The notes under the pieces: model-generated | The model's input: the letters and a program-made list of their open reading frames with translations, nothing else | Told to the model about the DNA's origin: nothing | The model's database searches: none | Translations under genes and position numbers: made by a program | In this document: positions 6,855 to 17,343 of the stretch, piece after piece | How positions within the stretch are numbered: the stretch's first letter is position 1 | Layout of the letters: every line of letters begins with the position of its first letter | Source: Caldilineaceae bacterium | Lineage (GTDB): Bacteria; Chloroflexota; Anaerolineae; Caldilineales; Caldilineaceae | DNA: 22,619 nucleotides | Assembly (NCBI GenBank): GCA_026645575.1 | Contig: JAPKMW010000142.1 | Location: forward strand, 1 to 22,619 | Reading direction: 5' to 3'

Positions 6855-8081
6855 ATGACCATCAAATTAGCGCTCATTGGCTGTGGTGGGATTGCGCGCC
6901 GCCATGTGTTGTCGATGAAAGATCTCCAAGAACGGGGCCGCGGTGACTTTGTGGTAACGGCGGTTTGTGACGCCAACGAAGCCAATGCCCGCGAAAAAGC
7001 GGATATGTTTGAAGAGCTTTTCGGCCTGCGCCCCACCATTTATAGTGACTATCGCACCTTACTTGAAAAAGCTGGCGTCGATGCCGTCGATATGTGTTTG
7101 CCCCACGGCTTGCACCACAGCATCGCCATCGATTGTATGGAAGGCGGGCTGGATGTTCTTTGTGAAAAACCGCTGGGCATCACCATCAAAGCCTGTCGCG
7201 TCATGGCCGAGACGGCGGATCGCACCGGCAAAGTGCTTTCCACCGCCGCCCCGCATCGCCGCCAACCGGGGCAACGAGTAGCGCACTGGATTTTCAATGA
7301 GTCCAAGCTGATCGGCGAACCGTTGAGCTTTTTCCATCACTACCGCCGCCCACCGGAGCCACCCAAAGCGACGAACGAACCCATCCCCGAGCGGGTGCGC
7401 TGGCGTCGCGATAAACTCATGTCCGGCGGCGGGCCGGTGCTGGACAGCGGTTATCATTACTGTGACAGTATGCGTTACTTCTTTGGCGATGTGGAGAAGG
7501 TCTATGCCGAGTTGCGTTCGCTCAAAACCGGCGTCGCCCAACCCTTTACCGAGGCGCCGGAGGATACGGTCTTTGTCACCTTTACCTTTAAGAGCGGGGT
7601 GGTTGGTACTTGGTCGTGGAGTCTGGCCGCACCGGGGGAAGAGGCGTATAACGTGACCTTTTACGGCAGCGAAGGCTCATTGCGTGATACCACCGCCGGT
7701 CGTTTCTCGATCTTCCACCTCTTTGAGCGCAACCCAACGCAAATGGAGAGCGGCTTGCTGGTGCGCAAAGACAAAACCGAAATGACGCTGGCCGAATTGG
7801 AGAAGATGTATCTCGCCACTCTCAGCGAAGCTGACAAAGAATTTCTCTATCCCGGCGGTACAACCGACGGCTTCTCGATTGAAATTTGGGAATTTCTCGA
7901 AATCCTGCGCGGCAACCGGGAAAAACCGGAGATCGATGGCTGGGAAGGGCTACGCTCGTTGGCGATTGGCGACGCGATCTACGAATCGGCGCTGACGGGC
8001 GAAGTGGTTCAAGTGGATGATATTGTCACCGGGAAGCGAACCCTTTTCCAAGATCCGATTGACGAACATTGGGGGCTGTAA
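6855..8081 (+). CDS. Gfo/Idh/MocA family NAD(P)-dependent oxidoreductase
   Basis: Cytosolic sugar-type dehydrogenase of 408 residues. The Rossmann motif GCGGIA is at 9-14, the signature EKPLG at 104-108 (Lys105 is the usual catalytic/cofactor residue) and GGGPVLDSGYH at 191-201 with Asp197 and His201 in the active-site positions. I chose the ATG at 6855 because the family begins just before the Rossmann strand; an open frame extends upstream but overlaps the permease gene and reads through the hairpin. The ribosome site is weak (AAGGAA about 12 nt upstream). Its place right behind a sugar importer, with a terminator 36 nt after the stop, suggests it processes the imported sugar or derivative. 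The substrate is not known. Confidence 0.9.
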   Translation: MTIKLALIGCGGIARRHVLSMKDLQERGRGDFVVTAVCDANEANAREKADMFEELFGLRPTIYSDYRTLLEKAGVDAVDMCLPHGLHHSIAIDCMEGGLDVLCEKPLGITIKACRVMAETADRTGKVLSTAAPHRRQPGQRVAHWIFNESKLIGEPLSFFHHYRRPPEPPKATNEPIPERVRWRRDKLMSGGGPVLDSGYHYCDSMRYFFGDVEKVYAELRSLKTGVAQPFTEAPEDTVFVTFTFKSGVVGTWSWSLAAPGEEAYNVTFYGSEGSLRDTTAGRFSIFHLFERNPTQMESGLLVRKDKTEMTLAELEKMYLATLSEADKEFLYPGGTTDGFSIEIWEFLEILRGNREKPEIDGWEGLRSLAIGDAIYESALTGEVVQVDDIVTGKRTLFQDPIDEHWGL

Positions 8082-8116
8082 AACGACAGCGAATTGGGAA
8101 AAGCAAGGTGTTTAAG

Positions 8117-8149
8117 ATGACCAGCAACTCAAAGTTGCCGGTCATTTTG
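8117..8149 (+). terminator. Intrinsic terminator of the sugar ABC operon
   Basis: A 13-bp stem with one A-C mismatch (8117-8129 with 8133-8145), loop CAA, followed directly by TTTGTT. It lies 36 nt past the dehydrogenase stop and closes the operon. Confidence 0.8.
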
Positions 8150-8174
8150 TTGTGGAAAGCGCCTTCTGTCATCC

Positions 8175-8194
8175 CTATACGTTATCTCGTATAG
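8175..8194. promoter_or_regulatory. Palindrome CTATACG-N6-CGTATAG, possible operator
   Basis: A perfect 7-bp inverted repeat about 50 nt upstream of the -35 box of the oligopeptide-type transporter promoter. It sits in otherwise unexplained intergenic DNA with no T-tract. A dimeric regulator site is a reasonable reading; no regulator gene is in the window. Confidence 0.4.
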
Positions 8195-8242
8195 CGACAT
8201 AGATACTTTTGTAACTTAACTGCAACCTTTCCCCTTGCAATT

Positions 8243-8271
8243 TTGACGTGCGTTCCCACAACCTGTATACT
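8243..8271 (+). promoter_or_regulatory. Sigma-70-type promoter of the Opp/Dpp-type operon
   Basis: TTGACG (8243-8248), a 17-nt spacer and TATACT (8266-8271). The likely start point is near 8278, only about a dozen bases before the hairpin element at 8290-8371, so the element would be transcribed at the very 5' end of the mRNA. The remaining leader to the ATG at 8580 is A/T-rich and non-coding as far as I can see. Confidence 0.7.
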
Positions 8272-8289
8272 ACATTTGTTCATTGATTG

Positions 8290-8371
8290 GCACCTACTCA
8301 GCCAGCTCCCAACCAGTCCGTGACTGGTGACGGGCCGCCAGTCACGGACTGGTTGGGAGCTGAGCAGTTAC
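8290..8371. mobile_element. 82-bp MITE-like hairpin element with 8-bp target duplication
   Basis: Flanked by identical ATTGATTG at 8282-8289 and 8372-8379; the preceding C also matches. The right end reads (complement) GTAACTGCTCAGC and the left end GCACCTACTCAGCC, close to the GTAACTATTCAGCC end of the 4667-4774 element. The interior is a perfect 24-bp stem (8304-8327 with 8338-8361) with a 10-nt loop. It carries no coding capacity and lies in the 5' leader of the oligopeptide-type transporter operon. Confidence 0.72.
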
Positions 8372-8579
8372 ATTGATTGTAGAAATTCCCTGCTATATCG
8401 TGAACGACCCACAGTTTGTCACTTCCAAGCTAATAATCAAACGGATATCAGAGATAGTATTTGTTTTTCTACGATGTATCCGATACTGTTTTCAAAAAGA
8501 GTCTATCCTTGGCTACTTTTTTGATATAAACGTAATAAACTCTATTATCAAAGCATTACTCTCTAAGGAGGTAGTATCC

Positions 8580-10484
<1,905 letters not shown>

Positions 10485-10507
10485 AGTGTAATCATGTAGG
10501 ATGAGTT

Positions 10508-10580
10508 AAGGGGGAGGAGTCGGCAACCGAGAAGTGGAAACCATTCCTCGGTTGCCGACTCCTCCCCCTTTTATTTCTTG
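10508..10580 (+). terminator. Perfect 24-bp stem-loop with T-rich tail between binding protein and permease
   Basis: The left arm 10508-10531 and right arm 10547-10570 are exact complements around a 15-nt loop, followed by TTTTATTTCTT. It would act as a partial terminator, lowering permease expression relative to the binding protein. The arms contain GGCAACC, as in the hairpin elements at 2936 and 4667, but no flanking duplication is visible. Confidence 0.75.
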
Positions 10581-10592
10581 GTGAGGATCATT

Positions 10593-11600
10593 ATGGGTGG
10601 ATTGACCATTGGGTATGTGATTCGACGATTGGGCATGTGGCTATTGACGGTCTGGTTGGGATCAACATTGATCTTCTTTATTCCGCGTTTTGGTGGTGGT
10701 GATCCGGTTGCTGCGATGGTTAGCCGCTTGACGCAGCAGGCCGGCTATGTTGCTAATTCAGCCGAGTTGATCGAAGCGTGGCGCGCAAGATTTGGCCTGG
10801 ATGGCCCCATGCACATTCAGTATTTAAATTACTTAAAGAATCTGCTGCGCTTTGACTTGGGCTATTCACTGGCTTCATTTCCTAGCAATGTCAACGAAAT
10901 GATTGCTGATGCTCTACCTTGGACCCTTGGTCTATTGTTGATCGCGACGATTATATCGTTTTTCTTAGGCAATCTCATTGGTGCGCTCTTAGCCTGGAAG
11001 TGGACGCCAGGCTGGCTCAAGTCACTCTTGCCTGCCACCCTTACCTTCACCTCGATTCCTTTCTTTATGTTCGGGATTTTGATACTCTATATCTTCGCGT
11101 TTCAACTCAAATGGTTCCCAACCGGTAAAGCGTATAGCAGCGGCATTGAGTTTGGTTGGACTTGGGAATTTATTAAGACCGTGATCCATCATGGTACATT
11201 GCCCGCTATCGCTATTGTCATTACCTCAATGGGCTTTTGGGCGCTTGGTATGAGAGGTATGATGATCACCAATGCCGGCGAGGACTATATGGTGCTGGCA
11301 GAGGCAAAGGGACTTGGCGCAAGGCGTGTCTTTTGGGGCTATGGAATTCGCAATTCTATTCTTCCACAAATCACAGCGCTTTCGCTTAATATTGGATTAC
11401 TGGCCGGCGGTTCAACACTAGTTGAATATATTTTTCAATACGATGGCATTGGGTACTTGCTCTATTTAGGGATTGTCAACAACGATTATTCGTTAACCCA
11501 AGGGATTGTCTTTATCCTGATTTTAGGAACAGCAACTGCTGTGCTAATGCTCGACTTGCTCTTACCCCTCGTCGATCCGCGTATTACCTATGGTAAATAG
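10593..11600 (+). CDS. ABC transporter permease, OppB/DppB type
   Basis: The first membrane subunit of the oligopeptide-type importer, 335 residues. It starts with MGGLTIGYVIRRLG and a first hydrophobic helix (about 10-31), then the family's long extracellytoplasmic loop with RFGLDGP and QYLNYLKNLLRFDLG, then about five more helices. The EAA loop is visible late in the protein (GEDYMVLAEAKGLGARRVFWGYGIRN). I chose the ATG at 10593, preceded by GTGAGG 6 nt upstream; a TTG at 10578 is possible but is inside the terminator tail. It pairs with the following OppC-type gene (33 nt gap). Confidence 0.92.
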   Translation: MGGLTIGYVIRRLGMWLLTVWLGSTLIFFIPRFGGGDPVAAMVSRLTQQAGYVANSAELIEAWRARFGLDGPMHIQYLNYLKNLLRFDLGYSLASFPSNVNEMIADALPWTLGLLLIATIISFFLGNLIGALLAWKWTPGWLKSLLPATLTFTSIPFFMFGILILYIFAFQLKWFPTGKAYSSGIEFGWTWEFIKTVIHHGTLPAIAIVITSMGFWALGMRGMMITNAGEDYMVLAEAKGLGARRVFWGYGIRNSILPQITALSLNIGLLAGGSTLVEYIFQYDGIGYLLYLGIVNNDYSLTQGIVFILILGTATAVLMLDLLLPLVDPRITYGK

Positions 11601-11633
11601 TTACGGTAAATAATAGTGAAAAGGAAGTAATTT

Positions 11634-12995
11634 ATGTCGGTTGCGACCACTCAACCTGCGCCACGACCAACTGCGAACTCGCCGAAAGCGGCTTTCAATC
11701 GTTTCGATTCGCCTTGGTTCAATCCCAAATTTTTGATCGGTTTGGGGATGGTGCTGCTTATTGTGTTGATGGCGCCGATCGGTCCGCTGGTATGGGATAC
11801 GGACATGGCCAAGGTGGCGCAGGCTCCCCTCAATCTTCCCCCTGCTTGGCTACCGGACTCCAACGCTGTAGCGGCAACTTCTTCGGTTGCCGCTGAGGCA
11901 GCAATATCCACAGAAACGAAGGCTACGACAACAGCCTCAACCGATGCAAATGTCGCCGAAGCTGAAGGACAAGAGGACGTCAAGGCAGATAATAGCATCA
12001 CTGGTGGGAATCCGCTGGCGCAATCGTCGAGGAGTAGCACTGATTCCAGTGATTCTAGTATTACCGGTGGTAACCCCCTTGCCCGGCAAAATGCCAACAG
12101 TAGTGGGGAGAGTAGTATTACTGGGGGCAATCCACTCGCCCAACAAAATGCTGAGAGCGGCGGTAGCGTTACTGGAGGCAACCCGCTTACCCAATCGAGT
12201 AAACAAACATCCGCCACAGCGGCCGCCGACGCGACAACCGCGCCCGCTGTCGAAGCAGCATCCCCGGTGTCCCGTCCTCCGAGCGCGTTTGGTTCTCCAA
12301 CTTGGGATCATCCATTGGGAACCGAAAGCAGTGGTCGTGATATGCTAGCTGTACTCTTAGTGGGGGCGCCACGCTCACTCTGGATTGGTATTATTGCTGC
12401 GGGAATTGGCATATCAGTTGGTATATTACTAGGCTTTACCGCCGGTTTTATGGGTGGGTGGGTTGATTCGTTGATTCGTACTATTGCCGATTCATTTATT
12501 ACGATTCCTGCATTAGCTGTATTGATTGTTATTTCGGCCTTTGTTAGCTTTAACAATATTACCTATATGGCATTGATGTTGGCGCTTTTTGCTTGGCCGG
12601 GGCCAACTCGCCTTTTGCGTTCACAGGTGTTGTCCATGCGTGAACGAGGATATGTGCAGATGGCACGACTATCCGGGGCAAGTACTTTCAGCATTATGTT
12701 TAAAGAGATGATGCCTAACCTGTTGCCCTATTTGGCCGCAAGTTTTGCTGGCAATGTTTCTGGCGCTATTCTAGCGGCAACAGGGCTGGAAGCGCTTGGC
12801 CTGGGACCGACGCGTATTCCCACATTAGGAATCACGATCTTTTATGCAATTCGTGGGGCCGCGATCTTGCGAGGCATGTGGTGGTGGTGGGGGGTGCCAA
12901 TTGCTGCCTTGATTGTCATCTTTACTGGCCTCTTTTTGATCACGGTCGGCCTTGATGAAATTGCCAATCCTCGGCTGCGTAGGAAGGTTAATTAA
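11634..12995 (+). CDS. ABC transporter permease, OppC/DppC type, with a repeat-bearing periplasmic insert
   Basis: The second membrane subunit, 453 residues, about 150 longer than the family norm of roughly 300. The first helix is at about 33-54. The family motif HPLGTESSGRD appears at 226-236, followed by about five helices and the EAA loop (RERGYVQMARLSGASTF, 336-352). Between the first helix and HPLGT lies an insert (about 78-222) of Ala/Ser/Thr-rich sequence with four copies of S-(I/V)-TGGNPL at 121, 142, 161 and 178. In OppC proteins this loop faces outward and is short. The extra length is not needed for the core fold and may be disordered or bind a partner. The start is an ATG with AAGGAAG 6 nt upstream. 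Confidence 0.9.
   Translation: MSVATTQPAPRPTANSPKAAFNRFDSPWFNPKFLIGLGMVLLIVLMAPIGPLVWDTDMAKVAQAPLNLPPAWLPDSNAVAATSSVAAEAAISTETKATTTASTDANVAEAEGQEDVKADNSITGGNPLAQSSRSSTDSSDSSITGGNPLARQNANSSGESSITGGNPLAQQNAESGGSVTGGNPLTQSSKQTSATAAADATTAPAVEAASPVSRPPSAFGSPTWDHPLGTESSGRDMLAVLLVGAPRSLWIGIIAAGIGISVGILLGFTAGFMGGWVDSLIRTIADSFITIPALAVLIVISAFVSFNNITYMALMLALFAWPGPTRLLRSQVLSMRERGYVQMARLSGASTFSIMFKEMMPNLLPYLAASFAGNVSGAILAATGLEALGLGPTRIPTLGITIFYAIRGAAILRGMWWWWGVPIAALIVIFTGLFLITVGLDEIANPRLRRKVN
11994..12194. repeat. Four spaced copies of an ITGGNPL-coding unit within the permease gene
   Basis: The copies encode SITGGNPLAQ, SITGGNPLAR, SITGGNPLAQ and SVTGGNPLTQ at residues 121, 142, 161 and 178, with Ser/Asn-rich spacers of 7-11 residues. 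The codons differ among copies (for example ACTGGTGGG, ACCGGTGGT, ACTGGGGGC), so the peptide motif is conserved although the DNA has diverged. That argues for selection on the protein repeat rather than recent slippage. Confidence 0.85.
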
Positions 12996-13067
12996 CCGTT
13001 GGCGCCTGCTGCACAAGCATCAATAAACCTGTATAAAAGCACCGTCTCATTTTATAGGGATGTTGGC

Positions 13068-13185
13068 GTTTCACGCTTGATGGGCGCCTTTCAGCTTTGG
13101 GCATCATCGGAACTGCAAGCATAAGCAACCAGCCACCGGCTCGCTTATGCTTGCAATTACGGCAAAGCGTACCACTAACGTGAAA
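13068..13185. repeat. Imperfect inverted repeat with a central 13-bp perfect stem
   Basis: The central arms TGCAAGCATAAGC (13114-13126) and their complement (13143-13155) enclose a small AGCC/GGCT stem and the sequence GCAACCAGCCACCGG. Further out, GTTTCACG (13068-13075) pairs with CGTGAAA (13179-13185), and partial pairs continue toward 13048 and 13239. It fills most of the 280-nt gap between the OppC permease and the Uma2 gene. It resembles the other intergenic hairpins but has no clear target duplication. Confidence 0.6.
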
Positions 13186-13275
13186 TATACCCGGCTTGGC
13201 AAGGAGCGTTCTTCTGCGTTGTCCATCTATAGCAAAATGGGGGAAAGTGTGAAACATGGTGTGAAAGGATAAGCA

Positions 13276-14091
13276 ATGAGTTTGACGAATGTATTATCAT
13301 CACCGCACCAACCCGCCATCCACCCCACCTTCTACCCAGAGAGTGATGGCAAACCAATGGCTGATAACAGCAAACACTTTCGGTCTATTGTTACGATTGA
13401 AGGCAATTCAGAGATCCTATTTGAAGATAACCCTGATGTCTTTATTGCCGGGGCCATGCTCTGGTATCCCGTCGAAGGACACCCGGAAATTTGTCAGGCG
13501 TCGGATGTGATGATTGTCTTTGGGCGGCCCAAAGGTGATCGCGGCTCTTATCTGCAATGGCAGGAAGAAAATATCCCGCCGCAGGTTGTCTTTGCAGTCC
13601 TTTCGTCCGGCAACCACAAAAAAGAGATGGACGAAAAGTTCGCTTTCTACGAGCGTTATGGCGTGGAAGAATATCACCTCTATGATCTTCATCGCGGCCG
13701 TCTGCGCGGTTGGTTACGGGATGGAGAGGGGCGTTTGCGGCCAATTACACCCATGAATGGGTGGCACAGCCCGCGCTTAGGCATTCGCTTTGAAACCATA
13801 AAAACCGAATTACAGCTTTACTACCCAAATGGCGAACAGTTTCTGACCTTTCTCGAATTAAACCAGCGTCGCCGGATTGCGGAGGCGCGGGCTTTGGAAG
13901 CAAACGAATACGCCTTAGAAGTTAGCGAACAAGCAATGGAAACTGAGGAGCAGATCCAACAGGAGATCCAAGCACGGGCTGAGGCGGAAGCCAAAGCGGT
14001 GGCAGAAGCGCAAGCGCGTGCTAACGCGGAAGCCAGCATTCGCAACTTAGAAGCAAAACTACGTGCTGCTGGCCTTTTGGCAACAGAATAA
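13276..14091 (+). CDS. Uma2 (DUF820) family PD-(D/E)XK nuclease-like protein with C-terminal coiled coil
   Basis: Uma2 proteins have the restriction-endonuclease fold; their cellular role is mostly unknown. This one has 271 residues. The core is recognisable: YPESDGKPMADN at 20-31, the metal-binding Asp77 in SDVMIVFG, SSGNHKKEM, Lys121, and YGVEEYHLYD at 128-137. The active-site Glu normally found in (V/I)VEVLS is Ala107 here (VVFAVLS), so catalysis may be lost. Residues about 200-265 are Ala/Glu/Arg-rich heptad-like sequence, a likely coiled coil. The ATG has AAAGGA 6 nt upstream. It lies inside an oligopeptide-type ABC operon, between permease and ATPase genes, which is not its usual partner set. 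Confidence 0.85.
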   Translation: MSLTNVLSSPHQPAIHPTFYPESDGKPMADNSKHFRSIVTIEGNSEILFEDNPDVFIAGAMLWYPVEGHPEICQASDVMIVFGRPKGDRGSYLQWQEENIPPQVVFAVLSSGNHKKEMDEKFAFYERYGVEEYHLYDLHRGRLRGWLRDGEGRLRPITPMNGWHSPRLGIRFETIKTELQLYYPNGEQFLTFLELNQRRRIAEARALEANEYALEVSEQAMETEEQIQQEIQARAEAEAKAVAEAQARANAEASIRNLEAKLRAAGLLATE

Positions 14092-14125
14092 CGACTATCA
14101 CACAAAACGGAATATAAAACAGGGA

Positions 14126-15136
<1,011 letters not shown>

Positions 15137-15183
15137 CTTATCGATAGAATAGGGTAAGTTGAGCGTATCGATGAGTTGACGGG

Positions 15184-16137
15184 GTGCAACATATGGTATC
15201 AGTCAGGCTTGAACTGGATCTAGATGAAGGAACCGGTCGCTATACTGTGACCAGCCCTGATATAGCAGGTTTGGTGACGGAGGGTGCGACGCCTGAAGAA
15301 ATTCAATATAATGTTGGTGAGGCGCTTGAAACCTTAGTCGAGATTATGCAGGAAAGTTCCGCCTCTCCTTCGCAGAACACATCCAGCAGCGTGAGAAACG
15401 GTTCTACTGGCCGCCATGACCGTTTTCGTTGGGGCTGGCGTATTCGCCCGCGCTTGACACCCGAAGGCAAGATCAAGCATATTCGTATTCCACTAACAGC
15501 TTACGACATCCTTCACCCACAAGAAGGCGACTTTCGTGTGCATAATGATGAACATCGTCTCTTTTGTCGTTATTTAGATAATGTGATTTCGGCGCAAGTC
15601 TCCCATATCCCCGGCGCGATTGTTCTGCATGATACGCGGGTTGCTTGGGATGTTGACGGCTTAGATCCGCATGGCCCAGATATTGCGCTCATTTTCAATG
15701 TGCGTGAACATAAAAAATGGGGAACTTTCGATGTTGGCGTTGAAGGCACGCGCCCGACGTTGATTGTTGAAGTCACTTCGCCAGAAACCCGCCAACTCGA
15801 TTTGGTTGATAAGGTCGAAGAATATGCCCAAGCCGGCGTGCAATTATATATTATTGTTGATACCCATAAGAGCAGTCGGCAGCCCAATTATCGTTTGATT
15901 GGCTACCAATTGACGCCTGATGGCTACATAAATCTCCAGCCGAATGCACAAGGACGGCTTTGGTTGGAACCAGCGCAGATTTGGATTGGCCTCTACGATG
16001 ACCAATTGCAATATTATGATACACAAGGTAACCGGATCGGTGACTATGTAGAGGTTGCCAAAGCCTACCAAGAGGTACAAGCCCGAATACACGCGCTCGA
16101 AGAAGAAATTCGCCCTTTACGCGGCGCTGCAACCTAG
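15184..16137 (+). CDS. HicB-like domain fused to a Uma2 (DUF820) nuclease-like domain
   Basis: A 317-residue two-domain protein. Residues 4-57 match the HicB antitoxin-type fold: a first strand, GRYTVTSPDIAGLVTEGATPEE, then an amphipathic helix with NVGEALETLVEIM. A Ser/Asn linker (58-80) leads to the Uma2 domain. Its active-site residues are intact: Pro-Asp at 165-166, Glu196 in LIVEVTSPE and Lys210, followed by YAQAGVQLYIIVD and a short Glu-rich tail. HicB proteins usually neutralise a HicA mRNA interferase; no HicA gene is next to it. The start is either GTG 15184 or ATG 15193, with poor ribosome sites for both. It lies between the OppD and OppF genes. Confidence 0.82.
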   Translation: MQHMVSVRLELDLDEGTGRYTVTSPDIAGLVTEGATPEEIQYNVGEALETLVEIMQESSASPSQNTSSSVRNGSTGRHDRFRWGWRIRPRLTPEGKIKHIRIPLTAYDILHPQEGDFRVHNDEHRLFCRYLDNVISAQVSHIPGAIVLHDTRVAWDVDGLDPHGPDIALIFNVREHKKWGTFDVGVEGTRPTLIVEVTSPETRQLDLVDKVEEYAQAGVQLYIIVDTHKSSRQPNYRLIGYQLTPDGYINLQPNAQGRLWLEPAQIWIGLYDDQLQYYDTQGNRIGDYVEVAKAYQEVQARIHALEEEIRPLRGAAT

Positions 16138-16152
16138 AGGAATTGAAAGTTC

Positions 16153-17193
16153 ATGGCGCAAACATCAACAGGCGCACCTGCTCGGTCCCTACAGGGGAAC
16201 CCTGGTGCGCAAACATTATTAGAAATTCGCAACGCAACCAAAATTTATGGCGGCAGTTTTATGAACCGCCGCGTCACCGTTGCCTTGCAAGATTATAATC
16301 TGACCATTCAAGAGCGACCAGCCACCATCACCACCATTGCCGGTGAAAGCGGCAGCGGCAAATCGACGTTGGCGAACCTGGTGCTGGGCTTTACCCAGAT
16401 CACTTCCGGCAAGATTTTCTATAAAGGGGTCGATATTACCACGATGAATAGCCAGCAACGGCTGGACTATCGGCGGGAGGTGCAGGCGATCTTTCAAGAT
16501 CCCTATGCCGTCTACAACCCATTTTACCGGGTGAAGCATATCTTTGATCTGGTCATCAACAACTTCAAGTTGGCGCGCAATAAAAACGAAGCGCGTGATA
16601 TGATTGAGTCTGCCCTGAACGTTGTCGGCTTGCGCGGCCAGGAGGTGTTGGAAAAATATCCGCACCAGTTGAGCGGCGGTCAACGGCAGCGTATGATGGT
16701 GGCGCGCGCCTTTCTGCTCCGGCCGCGGCTGATTGTGGCCGATGAGCCGGTGTCGATGGTCGATGCCTCGTTGCGCGCCATGATTCTCGACCTGATGCTG
16801 AAGCTGCGCGACGAGCAAAACATCTCTTTCCTCTATATCACCCACGATCTTAGCACCGCCTACCAGATCGGCGACCAGATTTATCTGCTCTACCAGGGCG
16901 CCGTGGCCGAGCGTGGGAATACACAGCAGGTGATCGAAAACCCCAAACACCCTTATGTCCAACTGCTCATCGACTCGATCCCCGTCCCCGATCCGTCGAT
17001 CCGGTGGGGTGGTGAAAGTGTCGTGTCGCTGGATGATGAACAGATGCGCGTCAACGCTGCCAGCGGTTGCCGTTTCTATAACCGCTGTCCGCACCGGATG
17101 GATCGCTGTCTAGAAAAGTTGCCGCCGTTGTATTCGATCAACGGTAATGGGCATGAAGCGGCCTGTTATTTGTATGATGAGAAGCAGAAGTAA
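16153..17193 (+). CDS. ABC transporter ATPase, OppF/DppF type
   Basis: The second ATPase subunit, 346 residues. Walker A GESGSGKS at 64-71, Q-loop IFQDPYAVYNP at 113-123, signature LSGGQ at 173-177, Walker B LIVADEP at 193-199 and H-loop YITHD. The family's usual SALD after Walker B reads SMVD here, as in some Gram-positive-type relatives. The C-terminus has the oligopeptide extension with ASGCRFYNRCPHRMDRC. It starts 15 nt after the HicB-Uma2 gene with no intervening promoter, so it depends on upstream transcription. It ends 113 nt before the shared bidirectional terminator. Confidence 0.93.
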   Translation: MAQTSTGAPARSLQGNPGAQTLLEIRNATKIYGGSFMNRRVTVALQDYNLTIQERPATITTIAGESGSGKSTLANLVLGFTQITSGKIFYKGVDITTMNSQQRLDYRREVQAIFQDPYAVYNPFYRVKHIFDLVINNFKLARNKNEARDMIESALNVVGLRGQEVLEKYPHQLSGGQRQRMMVARAFLLRPRLIVADEPVSMVDASLRAMILDLMLKLRDEQNISFLYITHDLSTAYQIGDQIYLLYQGAVAERGNTQQVIENPKHPYVQLLIDSIPVPDPSIRWGGESVVSLDDEQMRVNAASGCRFYNRCPHRMDRCLEKLPPLYSINGNGHEAACYLYDEKQK

Positions 17194-17226
17194 GCATTCT
17201 CAATGACTTCGGACTTACGCAAACTC

Positions 17227-17279
17227 CTGGGAACGCCGGCATCCTGCCGGCCTGCCGCCAGGGATGCCGGTGCTTCCAG
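17227..17279. repeat. Imperfect inverted repeat with CCGGCATCC arms
   Basis: CCGGCATCC (17236-17244) pairs with GGATGCCGG (17262-17270), and the flanks CTGGGAA and TTCCAG extend the pairing. The GC-rich CGCCGGCATCCTGCCGGC pattern looks like a dispersed genomic repeat. It lies between the OppF stop and the terminator and has no coding content. Confidence 0.6.
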
Positions 17280-17305
17280 TGCATATGTCCTATGACTATT
17301 ATTTC

Positions 17306-17343
17306 GATTAAAAAGAGCGGGCTTTTGCCCGCTCTTTTTAATC
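17306..17343. terminator. Bidirectional intrinsic terminator between convergent genes
   Basis: A perfect 17-bp stem (17306-17322 with 17327-17343), loop TTTT, with A-tracts and T-tracts at the base on both strands. It ends the ABC operon on the plus strand and the ELW-repeat gene on the minus strand. The TAA of the latter (17338-17340) is inside the right arm. Confidence 0.92.

Noticed and set aside
8282..8379. The leader hairpin as a riboswitch or T-box
   Set aside because: It is a simple perfect stem bounded by direct repeats, without the conserved unpaired motifs of a known riboswitch class; a mobile element explains it better.
8373..8579. N-terminal extension of the family 5 binding protein
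   Set aside because: A strong ribosome site and a standard lipoprotein signal begin at 8580; the upstream part is AT-rich leader with no signal-peptide logic.
11651..12217. Minus-strand frame of 188 codons opposite the permease insert
   Set aside because: It arises from the low-complexity repeat region of the permease gene and has no start signals or recognisable domain.
15143..15183. Two ATCGAT-containing palindromes before the HicB-Uma2 gene
   Set aside because: Short, common words with no further structure; not enough to call an operator for HicB autoregulation.
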